Source of the DNA: CAWCTD01 sp963798455
GTDB taxonomy: Bacteria > Acidobacteriota > Terriglobia > Bryobacterales > Bryobacteraceae
DNA: 64,000 bases
Direction: 5' to 3'
Assembly (NCBI GenBank): GCA_963798455.1
Contig: CAWCTD010000003.1
Coordinates: 1,488,001-1,552,000 of the forward strand
The notes beneath the pieces are model-generated. The model saw only the letters and a list, made by a program, of their open reading frames with translations. It ran no database searches and was not told where the DNA came from. The position numbers and the translations under genes were made by a program. Below are positions 45,885 to 54,709 of the stretch, one piece after another. Every line of letters begins with the position of its first letter. Positions within the stretch are counted from its first letter, which is position 1.

Positions 45885-46793
45885 ATGAAGGTCGTCCAGG
45901 TCGGAATACTCATCGCGCTCGTCGTTGTCGGGGCGCTGCTGTTCATGGTCTACAAGGGACAGCACCAGCAGCAGACGGCCGCCGTTCTCCCCACCCAGGA
46001 AGCTCAGCCCGCCGTAACCACGCCGGTCGAGCCACAGACGCCTGAACGGGCCTCGCTCCCCGAACGGGAGGCAACCAGACCGTCGCCCACCCCGCGCGCC
46101 CGTGCGGCATCCACGCCGGCCTCGGAGGCCATTCCGGCAACGCCGGAGCCCCCGGCGGCCGAGCCGGAGCCTCCACCAGCACCTGCCAGCACGATCGCGT
46201 CGACTTCTCCTGCCCCCGCGGTGGCGCCGGAGACACACGCCGAGCCGGCGCCCCCGCCCCCGCCGCCTCAGCCGCTCACCGTCACGATCGTGCCTGGAAC
46301 ATTGCTATCGGCGCGGCTCGCGGAAACCCTTTCCACCGAGAAGGTGCAGACCGGCGAGACGTTCACCGGAACCCTCGACCGGCCGCTCGTCGTGGATGGG
46401 CTGGTCATTGCCGATCGTGGCGCTCGCGTCGAAGGCAGTGTAGTGGAGGCGGTGCGGGCGGGCCGGGTGCGCGGCGTCGCCTCTCTCTCCATCCGGCTTG
46501 TTCGTCTGCTCACCAGCGACGGTCAGCGGGTCGACATTCAGACCAACGTCTTTCACAAGGAAGGTGAGACGAGCAGGAAGGAGGACGCTGCCAAGGTCGG
46601 CGGCGGCGCCGCGCTCGGGGCTATCATCGGGGCCATCGCCGGAGGCGGGAAAGGGGCGGCAATTGGAGCCGGTGTCGGAGGCGCGGCCGGTGCGGGTACG
46701 GTCGCCGCGACCCGCGGGAAGCCTGCCGTACTTCCAGTCGAAACCCGCATCGACTTCCGGCTGAGCCAGCCCGTGACCCTGACCGAGAAGTAG
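45885..46793 (+). CDS. Membrane-anchored, proline-rich protein with glycine-zipper segment
   Basis: The 302-residue protein has an N-terminal TM (VGILIALVVVGALLFMVY), a Pro/Ala/Glu-rich linker (about 40-130), a small beta domain (PLTVTIVPGTLLSARLAETLSTEKVQTGETFTGTL) and a glycine-zipper hairpin (GGGAALGAIIGAIAGGGKGAAIGAGVGGAAGAGTVAA). The layout suits a protein tethered to the inner membrane and spanning the periplasm, with the zipper able to enter a membrane. A clear GGAGG precedes the ATG. The function is unknown. Confidence 0.75.
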   Translation: MKVVQVGILIALVVVGALLFMVYKGQHQQQTAAVLPTQEAQPAVTTPVEPQTPERASLPEREATRPSPTPRARAASTPASEAIPATPEPPAAEPEPPPAPASTIASTSPAPAVAPETHAEPAPPPPPPQPLTVTIVPGTLLSARLAETLSTEKVQTGETFTGTLDRPLVVDGLVIADRGARVEGSVVEAVRAGRVRGVASLSIRLVRLLTSDGQRVDIQTNVFHKEGETSRKEDAAKVGGGAALGAIIGAIAGGGKGAAIGAGVGGAAGAGTVAATRGKPAVLPVETRIDFRLSQPVTLTEK

Positions 46794-46798
46794 TAAGC

Positions 46799-47359
46799 GT
46801 GGCTGACCTTCTATATCTCTCCTACTGGCTGCGCGGCTTCAGCGAGGATAACATGCTGCGCCAACTGGAGCGGGCGCTGCTCCTGTTTCCCTTCTCCGCC
46901 GCTTCCAGGGGAGTAACTACGCTGCGCATCTACGCCATCGAGTACGCGGAGCCCCCGCTGCTGGAGACGTTCTACGACCCGCCCCCGGAGATCGGCAACG
47001 TCATCCGTACGGCCGCGGAGTTCCAGGGCGTGGACTGCGCCTATCTGGCCGGCGGCTACTGGGACCTTTGGCAGCACGACGGCGGCTGGCGGCTCACCCC
47101 GGCGCCGGTCATTTTGGGGAGCTACGGCCCCCAGTTCGAGAACGAAGTCGGCGATCAGCTCCGGATCGAGCTCGGCCTGGACTCCCATTTTCTGCCCAAG
47201 TCCGGGCAGCCCGGGAGCGCCTCCATGGCGGAGTCGAATATTCGAAGCGTCCTGCGGCTGGCCCACGACCTGGACCAGGCCCTGCCCGTGCGAAAACGAC
47301 GCCTCTGGACCGAGTCCGGCGAGGATTTCGCCGCGCGTCTGCGGAGTCTGCTGGCCTAA
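46799..47359 (+). CDS. Conserved protein of unknown function
   Basis: The 186-residue product starts at a GTG five bases after the previous stop, so it is likely co-transcribed. It has no signal or membrane segment. Coherent features are the opening LLYLSYWLRGFSEDNMLRQLERALLLFPFS, Trp- and Tyr-rich middle (GGYWDLWQHDGGWRL) and a C-terminal helix. No known family or motif was recognised. It is convergent with the receiver gene, overlapping its 3' end by four bases. Confidence 0.7.
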   Translation: MADLLYLSYWLRGFSEDNMLRQLERALLLFPFSAASRGVTTLRIYAIEYAEPPLLETFYDPPPEIGNVIRTAAEFQGVDCAYLAGGYWDLWQHDGGWRLTPAPVILGSYGPQFENEVGDQLRIELGLDSHFLPKSGQPGSASMAESNIRSVLRLAHDLDQALPVRKRRLWTESGEDFAARLRSLLA

Positions 47360-47736
47360 GCCTCCAGCAGTGCCTTCACTACCTCGGCCAAATGGGCCGG
47401 CACGAACGGCTTCTGGAGGAACCGGGCTCTGCTTGCCAAGCCAGGCGGCAATGGAGCCGCCTCGATCGAACTGCCGCTCGTCAGCACAATCCGGACCTCC
47501 GGGCTCAGCGTCGCGATGTTCCTGATCAGTTCCTGGCCACTCAAGTCCGGCATGTTCTCGTCGGTCAGAACCAGCGCGTAGCTCGACGGCCTCTCCTGGA
47601 AGCGCCTCAGCGCTTCCAGGCCGGACACACAAGTCTCAACCTCGTACCCCAACCGGGTCAGATAATTCGCCAGCAGGTCCAGCAGCGGCCGCTGGTCGTC
47701 CACGATGAGAATCTTGCCTTTGCTCACGGACGTCAA
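47356..47736 (-). CDS. Single-domain response regulator (receiver only)
   Basis: TTG 47736 is chosen: GAGGG lies six bases before it and the receiver fold starts at once (KGKILIVDDQ). The GTG at 47727 is possible. The 126-residue product has the acidic pair Asp13-Asp14, phospho-acceptor Asp59 (VLTDENMPD), the Ser/Thr switch (LTSGSS) and Lys in QKPF. It has no output domain, so it would act by protein contact, as CheY- or Spo0F-like proteins do. The kinase partner is not evident. Confidence 0.85.
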   Translation of the reverse strand: MTSVSKGKILIVDDQRPLLDLLANYLTRLGYEVETCVSGLEALRRFQERPSSYALVLTDENMPDLSGQELIRNIATLSPEVRIVLTSGSSIEAAPLPPGLASRARFLQKPFVPAHLAEVVKALLEA

Positions 47737-47746
47737 GGGGTGCCCT

Positions 47747-49084
47747 CTACCACAATGACAATGGCAGCTCTCCCGGGCTGAACGCGATCCCCAAAGAGGC
47801 GGAGTGCGCCATCCGGCGTATGATCGCCTCTCCGGCATCGTAGCGGCGCGCGTCGTAGCGGCCTACGATGTGCAGCCAGGAATTCATCTGGAAGGTGAAT
47901 CCCGCGCCCGCATTATAGCTCTGGTACTTTCCTATAGTCTGCGCGAGGCTCGAGTAACTCGTGTAACCGCCCGAGGTGCCGAAATTCCACCGGCGGAACG
48001 CGGTGTGGCTGTAACTTAAGCCGCCGCTCTGGCTTCGCGATGTAAGGTAGACGCCGTTCCCGGGAGAGATCCCACTCTGGTAGCTGAAGGACAATGTCGA
48101 GCGCCGGAAAGCGCGGGAAAGCTTGGCTTCCCCGGACGGTATGTAATTCAGCCTGTACAGGGCTTCGACACCCGTGCTGCGGCCGATGATAGCCGCGATG
48201 ATTGGGTCCACGGTCACGCGTTGCAACCCCAACGTCTCCACCCGGGCGCCTCCTGCACGGAAACCCAGGTCCCATGATCGGCCTAGCCGGAACGACAGAT
48301 CCATGGCCACGGTGTGAATGTCAGAGGCGCCGAAAGCGTTCGTGTACTCGTAGTGCGTGAAGTCGTAGTCCGCGCCGATGGAGGCACTCCGGCCAATCCG
48401 GTACTGAACGTCGCCACGCCCGGCCCACCCCGTAACGCCAATCAGCGCGTTCGAACGCCTCCGGACCACCAGCCCCGACCCCCCTATGTTGAAAGAAAGG
48501 CGCGGGCTCTGCGTAAAGGTGAGGTCGCCCATGGTCGACGCGTAGTACGTCCGCCCGTTGAACAAATCGTTCGCTGGGACGTCCGCGAAGGATGGATCGA
48601 AGTAAGTGTATCCGCCGTAAGGCCCGTAGTTGCGGGAAGAGGTGCCCGCCGCCTCTCTGAACGAGTACGCTAGCCGTCGCGTCGGCTGGCGGGTCAGCCC
48701 CAGCGTCAGGTTGTGATCCGACCCGTCGTAGTATGTGTGCTGGCTATAGTGCCGGAGACTACCGCGGTAGTCGATGCCGAGCAGGGTGTGACGCCAACTG
48801 CGGTATCCGAGGGCGCCGAATTCCAGGTTCTCCCCGTAAGCGTCCACGCTCGGGATCCGGCCGGACGCGTCCACCGCCACCGGAGTCAGTCCCGTGTCGT
48901 AGACTCCCGAGAATGAGACAAAGGGCCGCAGCCTCAGCAGATCGCCCCCGCCCTGAAGCGCCGAGCCCAAGCCGCGGCTCAAAATGGTGGGACCCTGGTA
49001 CTCAACGTGTTGTGCGACTCCGGTCCCTAAGGCAACGATGGCCCCCAGCAAGATCAGCCGTCTCAATAGCCCTCCGCGGGTCAT
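47747..49084 (-). CDS. Large outer-membrane beta-barrel protein, unknown role
   Basis: The 445-residue protein has a signal peptide (LRRLILLGAIVALGTGVAQ) and then repeated amphipathic beta strands rich in Tyr, Gly and Arg (LLGIDYRGSLRHYSQHTYY, RKLAYSFREAAG-like pairs). It looks like an outer-membrane barrel of about 16-18 strands, as seen in exopolysaccharide-export or uncharacterised barrel families. It ends ten bases before the receiver start and is read in the same direction. The ligand is unknown. Confidence 0.75.
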   Translation of the reverse strand: MTRGGLLRRLILLGAIVALGTGVAQHVEYQGPTILSRGLGSALQGGGDLLRLRPFVSFSGVYDTGLTPVAVDASGRIPSVDAYGENLEFGALGYRSWRHTLLGIDYRGSLRHYSQHTYYDGSDHNLTLGLTRQPTRRLAYSFREAAGTSSRNYGPYGGYTYFDPSFADVPANDLFNGRTYYASTMGDLTFTQSPRLSFNIGGSGLVVRRRSNALIGVTGWAGRGDVQYRIGRSASIGADYDFTHYEYTNAFGASDIHTVAMDLSFRLGRSWDLGFRAGGARVETLGLQRVTVDPIIAAIIGRSTGVEALYRLNYIPSGEAKLSRAFRRSTLSFSYQSGISPGNGVYLTSRSQSGGLSYSHTAFRRWNFGTSGGYTSYSSLAQTIGKYQSYNAGAGFTFQMNSWLHIVGRYDARRYDAGEAIIRRMAHSASLGIAFSPGELPLSLW

Positions 49085-49228
49085 GTGTGGTTTTTCCGCA
49101 CTTCAAAGTCTGACGCGTGACGCGGGACCTGTCAAGTCGGGCGAACTTTTCGGTGAAAGGATCGCGCTTTGGCGGGCATATGTGGATTGGATGCACGCTT
49201 TAGTTCAACATAGAGACTGAGAGGCGCC

Positions 49229-51217
49229 ATGAAACTGGCTACCATCCTTCCCCTTGCGCTGCTGGCAACGGCGGCCGCGGCAGAACTGCCTGTCCGGCAG
49301 GTTGTCCTCTACAAACACGGCGTGGGCTATTTTGAGCGCGCCGGCCAGTTGCGGCCGGGCGAGAGCGCGCGGCTCGACTTCAAGCCTTCGGAAATGGACG
49401 ACGTCCTGAAGTCCTTGACCATTCAGGACCCCGGCGGCGGCAAGATCTCCGGCGTGCGTTACGACTCGAGCCAGCCGCTCGCCCAAAGGCTCGACGACTT
49501 CCCTTTCCGCCTCGGTGACCGCCAGCCGCTCAGCGCTTTCCTGGATTCCCTGAAAGGCGCCCCCCTGGACGTGCGCGTGGGCCCGGAAACCATCAGCGGC
49601 GCCATCGTCGGCGCGCGCCAGGTCGAGGCCGCGGGCCAGCAGCCCGAAAGGGAGCTGCTCACCTTGCTCTTGGAGTCGGGCGATCTTCGCATGATCGACC
49701 TTTCCGCGGCCACCAGCTTGCGTTTCCGCGATACCCAACTCCAGGAACGCCTCAAGGAGTACCTGACGGTGGTGAGCGGCGCCCGCTCCCGCGAGGATCG
49801 CAGCCTATACATCGATTCGGCCGAATCCAGGCAGCGCCAGATCGTGGCCAGTTATGTCATCCCCATGCCGGTCTGGAAATCCACCTACCGCCTCATCTTC
49901 GGCGAGGCCGGCGCCACCACGATCGAGGGCTGGGCCATCGTCGACAACGTCACGGGCGAGGACTGGACCAACGTCAAGCTCTCGGTGGTCTCGGGACGTC
50001 CTATCTCTTTCATCAGCCGCCTTTACGAACCGCGCTATCTGCCCCGCCCCGAAGCCCAGCTTCCCGAGGAGCGTGCACAGGCGCCGGTGGTTTATCAGGG
50101 CGCCATTGGCGGCGTGGCGGGCGGGTTCGGGGGCGGCGTCGCGAGGGCCGCCGCCCGCGCCGACGGCGCACAACGCAGTGCCATGCTGGCGGAGGCATCT
50201 CCACCGCCGGCCCCGATGGAGGTCGCCAGCTCCGTGGCGCCTGCCACGGAAGCTCGCGAACTGGGCGAACTGTTCGAGTACAACTTTGCCACGCCCGTGA
50301 CGGTCAAGAAGAGCGAGTCCGCCATGCTGCCCTTCCTCCAGCAGAAGATCGCCGCCCGAAAGCTCTTGATATACTCCGACCCCCGTTCGCAGAATCCCAT
50401 GAACGCGGTGGAGCTGACCAACGACACGGGCAAGACCCTCGACGGCGGGCCCATCACCGTCTACGAGACCTCGGCTTACGCCGGAGAAGCCCTCATGGAG
50501 ACACTGAAGGCCTCCGACAAGCGCCTCATCAGCTACGCCGTAGATCTCGGCACGCGGATCACTACGCAGTTCGATTCCACCAGCAACATGGTGCGCGAGA
50601 TCCACTTCCGCCGGGGCATCCTGACCGCGCGCCAAGCCATGCAGGAGACCCGCACCTACACCATCCGCAACGTGGATCAGAAGGCGAAGCTCCTGATTCT
50701 GGAGCACCCCGCGAGGCCGAGCTACCAGTTGGTCAACCTCAAACCGGCCGAAACCACGGCCAGCGCCTACCGGTTCGAGATCAAGCTGGCCGCGGGCGCG
50801 ATCGAGAAGTTCCCCGTCACCGAGGAGCGCGTGTTCGACAGCACCTACGCCGTGGCTAACCTGACCCCCGACGTTCTTACCAGTTACGTGCAGAACAAGG
50901 CGCTCAGCGAGGCCGCCCGCGCGCAGCTTGAGAAGATCGCCCAGCAGAAGCGTCTCATGGCCGACGCTGACGCGGCCATGGTTCGCACCCAACAGGAAAT
51001 CAACGATCTCACCAGCGATCAGAGCCGCCTGCGTCAGAACATCGACAGCCTCAACCGCGTCGCCGGCCAGCAGGAGCAGGTGCAGCAGTACGCGCGTCAA
51101 CTGGCCGCGCAGGAGACCCAGCTTGCCGGTCTCCGCGACCGACTGGCTGAGCTGCGAAAGAAGCGCGCCGCGTTAGAATCGGATCTCAACTCCCTGATCG
51201 AGAAGATGGAATTTTGA
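49229..51217 (+). CDS. DUF4139 (mucoidy-inhibitor-like) exported protein
   Basis: The 662-residue protein has a signal peptide (1-18, ATAAAA). The start of the mature part (LPVRQVVLYKHGVGYFERAG) and the central region (VASYVIPMPVWKSTYRLIF, WAIVDNVTGEDWTNVKLSVVSGRPISF) are hallmarks of DUF4139. A Gly/Ala/Pro-rich insert (about 285-345) interrupts the domain and a long coiled coil (about 570-662) closes it. The family is related to MuiA proteins; the function is unknown. The homoserine dehydrogenase gene overlaps its stop. Confidence 0.85.
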   Translation: MKLATILPLALLATAAAAELPVRQVVLYKHGVGYFERAGQLRPGESARLDFKPSEMDDVLKSLTIQDPGGGKISGVRYDSSQPLAQRLDDFPFRLGDRQPLSAFLDSLKGAPLDVRVGPETISGAIVGARQVEAAGQQPERELLTLLLESGDLRMIDLSAATSLRFRDTQLQERLKEYLTVVSGARSREDRSLYIDSAESRQRQIVASYVIPMPVWKSTYRLIFGEAGATTIEGWAIVDNVTGEDWTNVKLSVVSGRPISFISRLYEPRYLPRPEAQLPEERAQAPVVYQGAIGGVAGGFGGGVARAAARADGAQRSAMLAEASPPPAPMEVASSVAPATEARELGELFEYNFATPVTVKKSESAMLPFLQQKIAARKLLIYSDPRSQNPMNAVELTNDTGKTLDGGPITVYETSAYAGEALMETLKASDKRLISYAVDLGTRITTQFDSTSNMVREIHFRRGILTARQAMQETRTYTIRNVDQKAKLLILEHPARPSYQLVNLKPAETTASAYRFEIKLAAGAIEKFPVTEERVFDSTYAVANLTPDVLTSYVQNKALSEAARAQLEKIAQQKRLMADADAAMVRTQQEINDLTSDQSRLRQNIDSLNRVAGQQEQVQQYARQLAAQETQLAGLRDRLAELRKKRAALESDLNSLIEKMEF

Positions 51218-52224
51218 GGGTCGCTCTCCTCGGATTCGGCAACGTAGGACGCGCGCTGGCCCGGCTGCTGGAAAGCCGGCGCGCGTCGTTTCCTTTTCAG
51301 ATCACTGGCATCCACACCGCCCGGCACGGGACGGTGCTCAACCCCGAAGGTTTGCCCCTCGATCCCGCATTCGGACCGGCCGCGGGCTCCGTGGAGGAGT
51401 TTCTTGACCGCGCCGGGGCCGAGGTCATGGTGGAGCTGACGCCGCTCGATCCGGTCTCGGGCGAGCCCGCCATTTCCCACATCCGCGCCGCCTTCGCGCG
51501 CCGTCTGCACGTGGTGACGGCGAACAAAGGTCCCATCGCGCACGCCTACGCCGGCCTGCGCGACGAGGCCCAGCGCGCCGGCGTTCTGTTCCGCTTCGAG
51601 TCCACCTGCATGGACGGCGCTCCGGTCTTCAACATGATCCGCTGCACGCTGCCCGGAGTGCGAGTGCTGGGCTTCACCGGCGTGTTGAACTCGACCACCA
51701 AGGTCGTGATCGACGCCATGCGCCGGGGCCAGAGCATGCAGGAAGGGATCGAGGCCGCGCGCCGCCTGGGCATCACCGAAGCCGACGCCGCCTACGACAT
51801 CGACGGCTGGGATTCGGCCGCCAAGACCGCCGCCCTGGCCAACGTCCTGATGGACGCCCGCACCACGCCGCAGCAGGTGGACACCCGCGGCATCGGGCGG
51901 CTGACGCCGGAAAAGCTGATGGAACTGGCCGCCAAGCGCAAGACGGTGTGCCTGGTGAGCCGCGCCCGCCGGGCGGCCGATGGCGGCGTGCGCCTGCGCG
52001 TCCGCGCCGAGGTGCTGGACGAAAACGACATCCTGGCTTCGGTCCACGGGACATCGAACTTGATCCTTTTCCACACCGACCTGATGGGGACGATCGGGAC
52101 GGTTTCGATCTCCCCCGGCGTGGACCAGACCGCGTACGGCGTCTTCAGCGATCTGGTGGACGTCTGGAGGTCTACGCACGAGTTCCTCGGCTGCAATAAG
52201 ATCCCTCGGTCGCCTATGATGTGA
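51214..52224 (+). CDS. Homoserine dehydrogenase-family protein
   Basis: The 336-residue protein starts at a TTG that overlaps the preceding TGA. The Rossmann motif LLGFGNVGRAL opens an NAD(P)-binding domain; TANKGP carries the conserved catalytic lysine region. FESTCMDGAPVF, NSTTKVVIDAM and EADAAYDIDGWDSAAKTAALANV correspond to homoserine dehydrogenase signatures. There is no C-terminal ACT domain, so threonine feedback control is not expected. The divergent GAPVF and NSTT segments leave open that it acts on a related substrate. Confidence 0.8.
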   Translation: MRVALLGFGNVGRALARLLESRRASFPFQITGIHTARHGTVLNPEGLPLDPAFGPAAGSVEEFLDRAGAEVMVELTPLDPVSGEPAISHIRAAFARRLHVVTANKGPIAHAYAGLRDEAQRAGVLFRFESTCMDGAPVFNMIRCTLPGVRVLGFTGVLNSTTKVVIDAMRRGQSMQEGIEAARRLGITEADAAYDIDGWDSAAKTAALANVLMDARTTPQQVDTRGIGRLTPEKLMELAAKRKTVCLVSRARRAADGGVRLRVRAEVLDENDILASVHGTSNLILFHTDLMGTIGTVSISPGVDQTAYGVFSDLVDVWRSTHEFLGCNKIPRSPMM

Positions 52225-52227
52225 CTG

Positions 52228-52547
52228 ATGGGTATCGACGATACGCTTGCGCGGCAGATTGTTCGTCGTGTGTTGACTGTCGCGACCCCGGATCGAATCA
52301 TCTTGTTTGGGTCGGGGGCAACAGGTGGAATGACGCGTGACAGCGACATCGACCTGCTCGTCGTGGAGCCGGCCCCCGCGAGCCGCCACGAGGAGAGCGT
52401 CAGGATCCGCAGCGCTATAGGCGAATCGGCTACCCGGTGGACGTGATTGTGATACCCACAGACCGCTTCGAAGCTACGAAGAACATCTTTGGCGGAATCG
52501 CGTACCCTGCCCACCGGTACGGCAAGGTCCTCTATGCGGCCCACTGA
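52228..52547 (+). pseudogene. MNT-type nucleotidyltransferase, frameshifted
   Basis: The first frame encodes the active site of minimal nucleotidyltransferases (ILFGSGATGGMTRDSDIDLLVV, with GS and the DxD pair). Near 52425 the frame is lost by one base; a second frame continues GYPVDVIVIPTDRFEATKNIFGG and ends at 52547 (YGKVLYAAH). The joined product of about 106 residues is normal for MNT antitoxins, which AMPylate a HEPN toxin. No intact HEPN gene follows. Unlike three other breaks, this one is not in a GACGTC context. Confidence 0.65.
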
Positions 52548-52724
52548 CGAGCGACGCGGGCGCACTGAGTGACCTTCGGGCATTGCTGCGTTTCCGGCAG
52601 GGCGCCTCAACTCACTGTTTGAGCTGATCCTCAAGATGCTTGAGTTCGCCGTCGCGGCGGTGATGGCTGGAGAATATCTCGAAACTCTGATGTATACTAC
52701 CTGTTGCCTGAAGGAGGGCCGAGC
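52548..52724 (+). promoter_or_regulatory. Intergenic leader of the Gfo/Idh/MocA gene
   Basis: TATACT at 52693-52698 resembles a -10 hexamer about 30 bases before the start codon; no convincing -35 is seen. A GGAGG (52712-52716) precedes the ATG at 52725. A HEPN gene, expected after an MNT gene, was not found here. Confidence 0.3.
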
Positions 52725-54284
52725 ATGAAACGTCGGGACTTCGTCAAGTCCGCAGCCGGACTTACCATTCTCAAGAGCGGCACGCTTCGGGGGCAGAACG
52801 CCCCCAGCAACAAGTTGAACATCGCCCTCATCGGCGTATGGGGGAGAGGGACGGCGCACTACACCGTGCTCTCGACCGAGAACGTGGCCGCCCTGTGCGA
52901 CGTGAACGAGAACCGCCTGGCCGAGGGGCTCAAGATCTTCCCCGGCGCCCAGACCTACTGGGACTGGCGCAAGTGCCTCGACCAAAAGGGCCTGGATGCC
53001 GTGGTGGTTTGCGCCGCGGATCACCACCACGGCTTCATTAACAACTGGGCGTTGAATCGCGGCCTGCACGTCTACTGCGAGAAGCCGCTGGGTATGACCG
53101 TGGAAGAGGTGCGCCTGGTGCGCGCCAACTATCTCAAGAACCGGAACAAGGTGGCCACCCAGCATGGCACCCAGCGCCACGCCCTCCCGAACTTCGAGCG
53201 CGTGCGCGAGCTGATTCTGGACGGGGCTATTGGCGAGCTCAAGACGGTATCCGCCTGGGACGCGCGCCGCAACGGCCGGCCGGGCTACCCGCCTGGAGAA
53301 GGCCAGCCGCCATCCTTCTTCCATTACGACCAGTGGGTCGGTCCGTCCCCCATGCATCCGTACAGCCCGCAGTACTTCGCGGCAGGCGGCGCCGGCAACA
53401 ATTGCCTGGCCTGGAACCCGTTCCGGGACTTTGGCGTCGGCCAGATGGGCGACATGGGAGCCCACACCATGGATCTGGCGTGGAACTGCATCGATGCGGG
53501 GGCGCCCACCGCCATCGAGGTCGATCAGAAGGCCAGCGCCAAGTACGACCCAAACATCTGCCCGGTCGAGCTGAAGGTGTCTTTTGAACACCCCAAGAAT
53601 AGCTGGCGTGGGCCGGTCACCGTGGTCTGGTACCAGGGTGGCCTCAAGCCGGATTCGCCCAAGAGCTACATTGATCTAAGCCGGGTCGGCAACGGTGCGA
53701 TCTTCGAGGGCACAAAGGGATTCATCTTCGCCGATTTCAATTCCCGCGTGCTCATTCCGGATGACTACACCGGGGACTTGACCTATTACAAGCGGCGCAC
53801 CAAGGACGAACTCGTCCGGCTAGTGGGAGGCACGGGGCAGCCGCCTCCGGCGCCGCCAGTTCGGCGTCCTCCCGCCGCGCAGAATGCCCGCCGCGGCGGA
53901 GCGAGGGGCAATGCGGCCGCGCCGCAGCCGGCCAACGTCATGACCGACGGCGATTTCGCTCCGGTGCAGCTCCTTGCCGGCGGTGTCCCGCCCGCACTGG
54001 GGACCCCGAACTCGACAACCGGCCCGGTCAAGGGCGTTCCTGGCGGGCAGTCGATCTTCCAGCAGGAGTGGCTCGACGCCTGCAAGGGCCAGAACAACCG
54101 GAAGACCCACTGCGACTTCGACTACTCCGGCACGATGATGGAGCAGATGCTGCTGGGCCTGGTGGCCCACCGCGCCGGCAAGAGGCTCGAATATGATCCG
54201 GCCACCGGCCGCGTGACCAATGCCCCCGAAGCCAATGAGTGGCTCAAGCGCACATACCGCCCCGGCTGGACCTTGAACGGGTAG
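52725..54284 (+). CDS. Tat-exported Gfo/Idh/MocA-family oxidoreductase
   Basis: ATG 52725 is used for its GGAGG and because a twin-arginine signal begins there (MKRRDFVKSAAGL). The 519-residue protein has a Rossmann domain (NIALIGVWGRGTAHY), the EKP motif (CEKPLGMT) with the catalytic-site lysine and the GFO_IDH_MocA C-terminal domain with GQMGDMGAHTMDLAW. A Pro/Ala/Arg-rich insert (about 375-405) interrupts the C-terminal part. Exported members are common in polysaccharide-degrading Acidobacteria and Planctomycetes. They act on sugars or inositol-like substrates with bound NAD(P); the substrate here is unknown. Confidence 0.9.
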   Translation: MKRRDFVKSAAGLTILKSGTLRGQNAPSNKLNIALIGVWGRGTAHYTVLSTENVAALCDVNENRLAEGLKIFPGAQTYWDWRKCLDQKGLDAVVVCAADHHHGFINNWALNRGLHVYCEKPLGMTVEEVRLVRANYLKNRNKVATQHGTQRHALPNFERVRELILDGAIGELKTVSAWDARRNGRPGYPPGEGQPPSFFHYDQWVGPSPMHPYSPQYFAAGGAGNNCLAWNPFRDFGVGQMGDMGAHTMDLAWNCIDAGAPTAIEVDQKASAKYDPNICPVELKVSFEHPKNSWRGPVTVVWYQGGLKPDSPKSYIDLSRVGNGAIFEGTKGFIFADFNSRVLIPDDYTGDLTYYKRRTKDELVRLVGGTGQPPPAPPVRRPPAAQNARRGGARGNAAAPQPANVMTDGDFAPVQLLAGGVPPALGTPNSTTGPVKGVPGGQSIFQQEWLDACKGQNNRKTHCDFDYSGTMMEQMLLGLVAHRAGKRLEYDPATGRVTNAPEANEWLKRTYRPGWTLNG

Positions 54285-54332
54285 CGAAGAAGACCGGGCA
54301 CTTGCGGGCTGCGTGATACACTGGCGGTAGAT

Positions 54333-54690
54333 ATGCCAGGCAAGTTCGTGACGGGGCTTCGCCGCTTCGTCATGTGGGACTACTCGCGCGGCACTTGGCA
54401 GTACGACCTGATGGTGGCGCTCATCCTGGGCTTCATTTTCCTGACGCCGCAGAGTTGGTTTCGCAACCAGCCCAGGCCCTCCAACATCGTCATGATCGAA
54501 GGCCACCAGGGAAGCGACGTTCTGGATCGCTCCCGAGCTGCTGGCGGGCGTGCCTGAGTCGCAACGCCGGGCCAAGGCATCGGACCTGGTGCAGAACAAG
54601 TTCGGCAAGGGCTTCACCGTGGTCACGGTTCAGCCCATTCTCGACCCTGAATCGGAAGTCACCGGCTACATGGCTCAGGTCCAACCTTGA
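54333..54690 (+). pseudogene. Small membrane protein upstream of lolA-like gene, frameshifted
   Basis: The first frame (54333) gives MWDYSRGTWQYDLMVALILGFIFLTPQSWF, with one TM segment, then breaks at GACGTTC (54516-54522). Deleting one T continues with VWIAPELLAGVPESQRRAKASDLVQ and GYMAQVQP to a stop at 54690, about 118 residues in all. The joined protein is a plausible one-TM protein with an outside domain. It sits 19 bases before the LolA-like gene, so the two probably work together. It matches no characterised family that I can name. The break may be a sequencing error. Confidence 0.65.
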
Positions 54691-54709
54691 AGTGAGAGGC
54701 TCCAAGCGG

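Noticed and set aside
51792..53591. A 599-codon minus-strand frame spanning the homoserine dehydrogenase and Gfo/Idh/MocA genes
   Set aside because: It crosses two genes and an intergenic region with no motif of its own.
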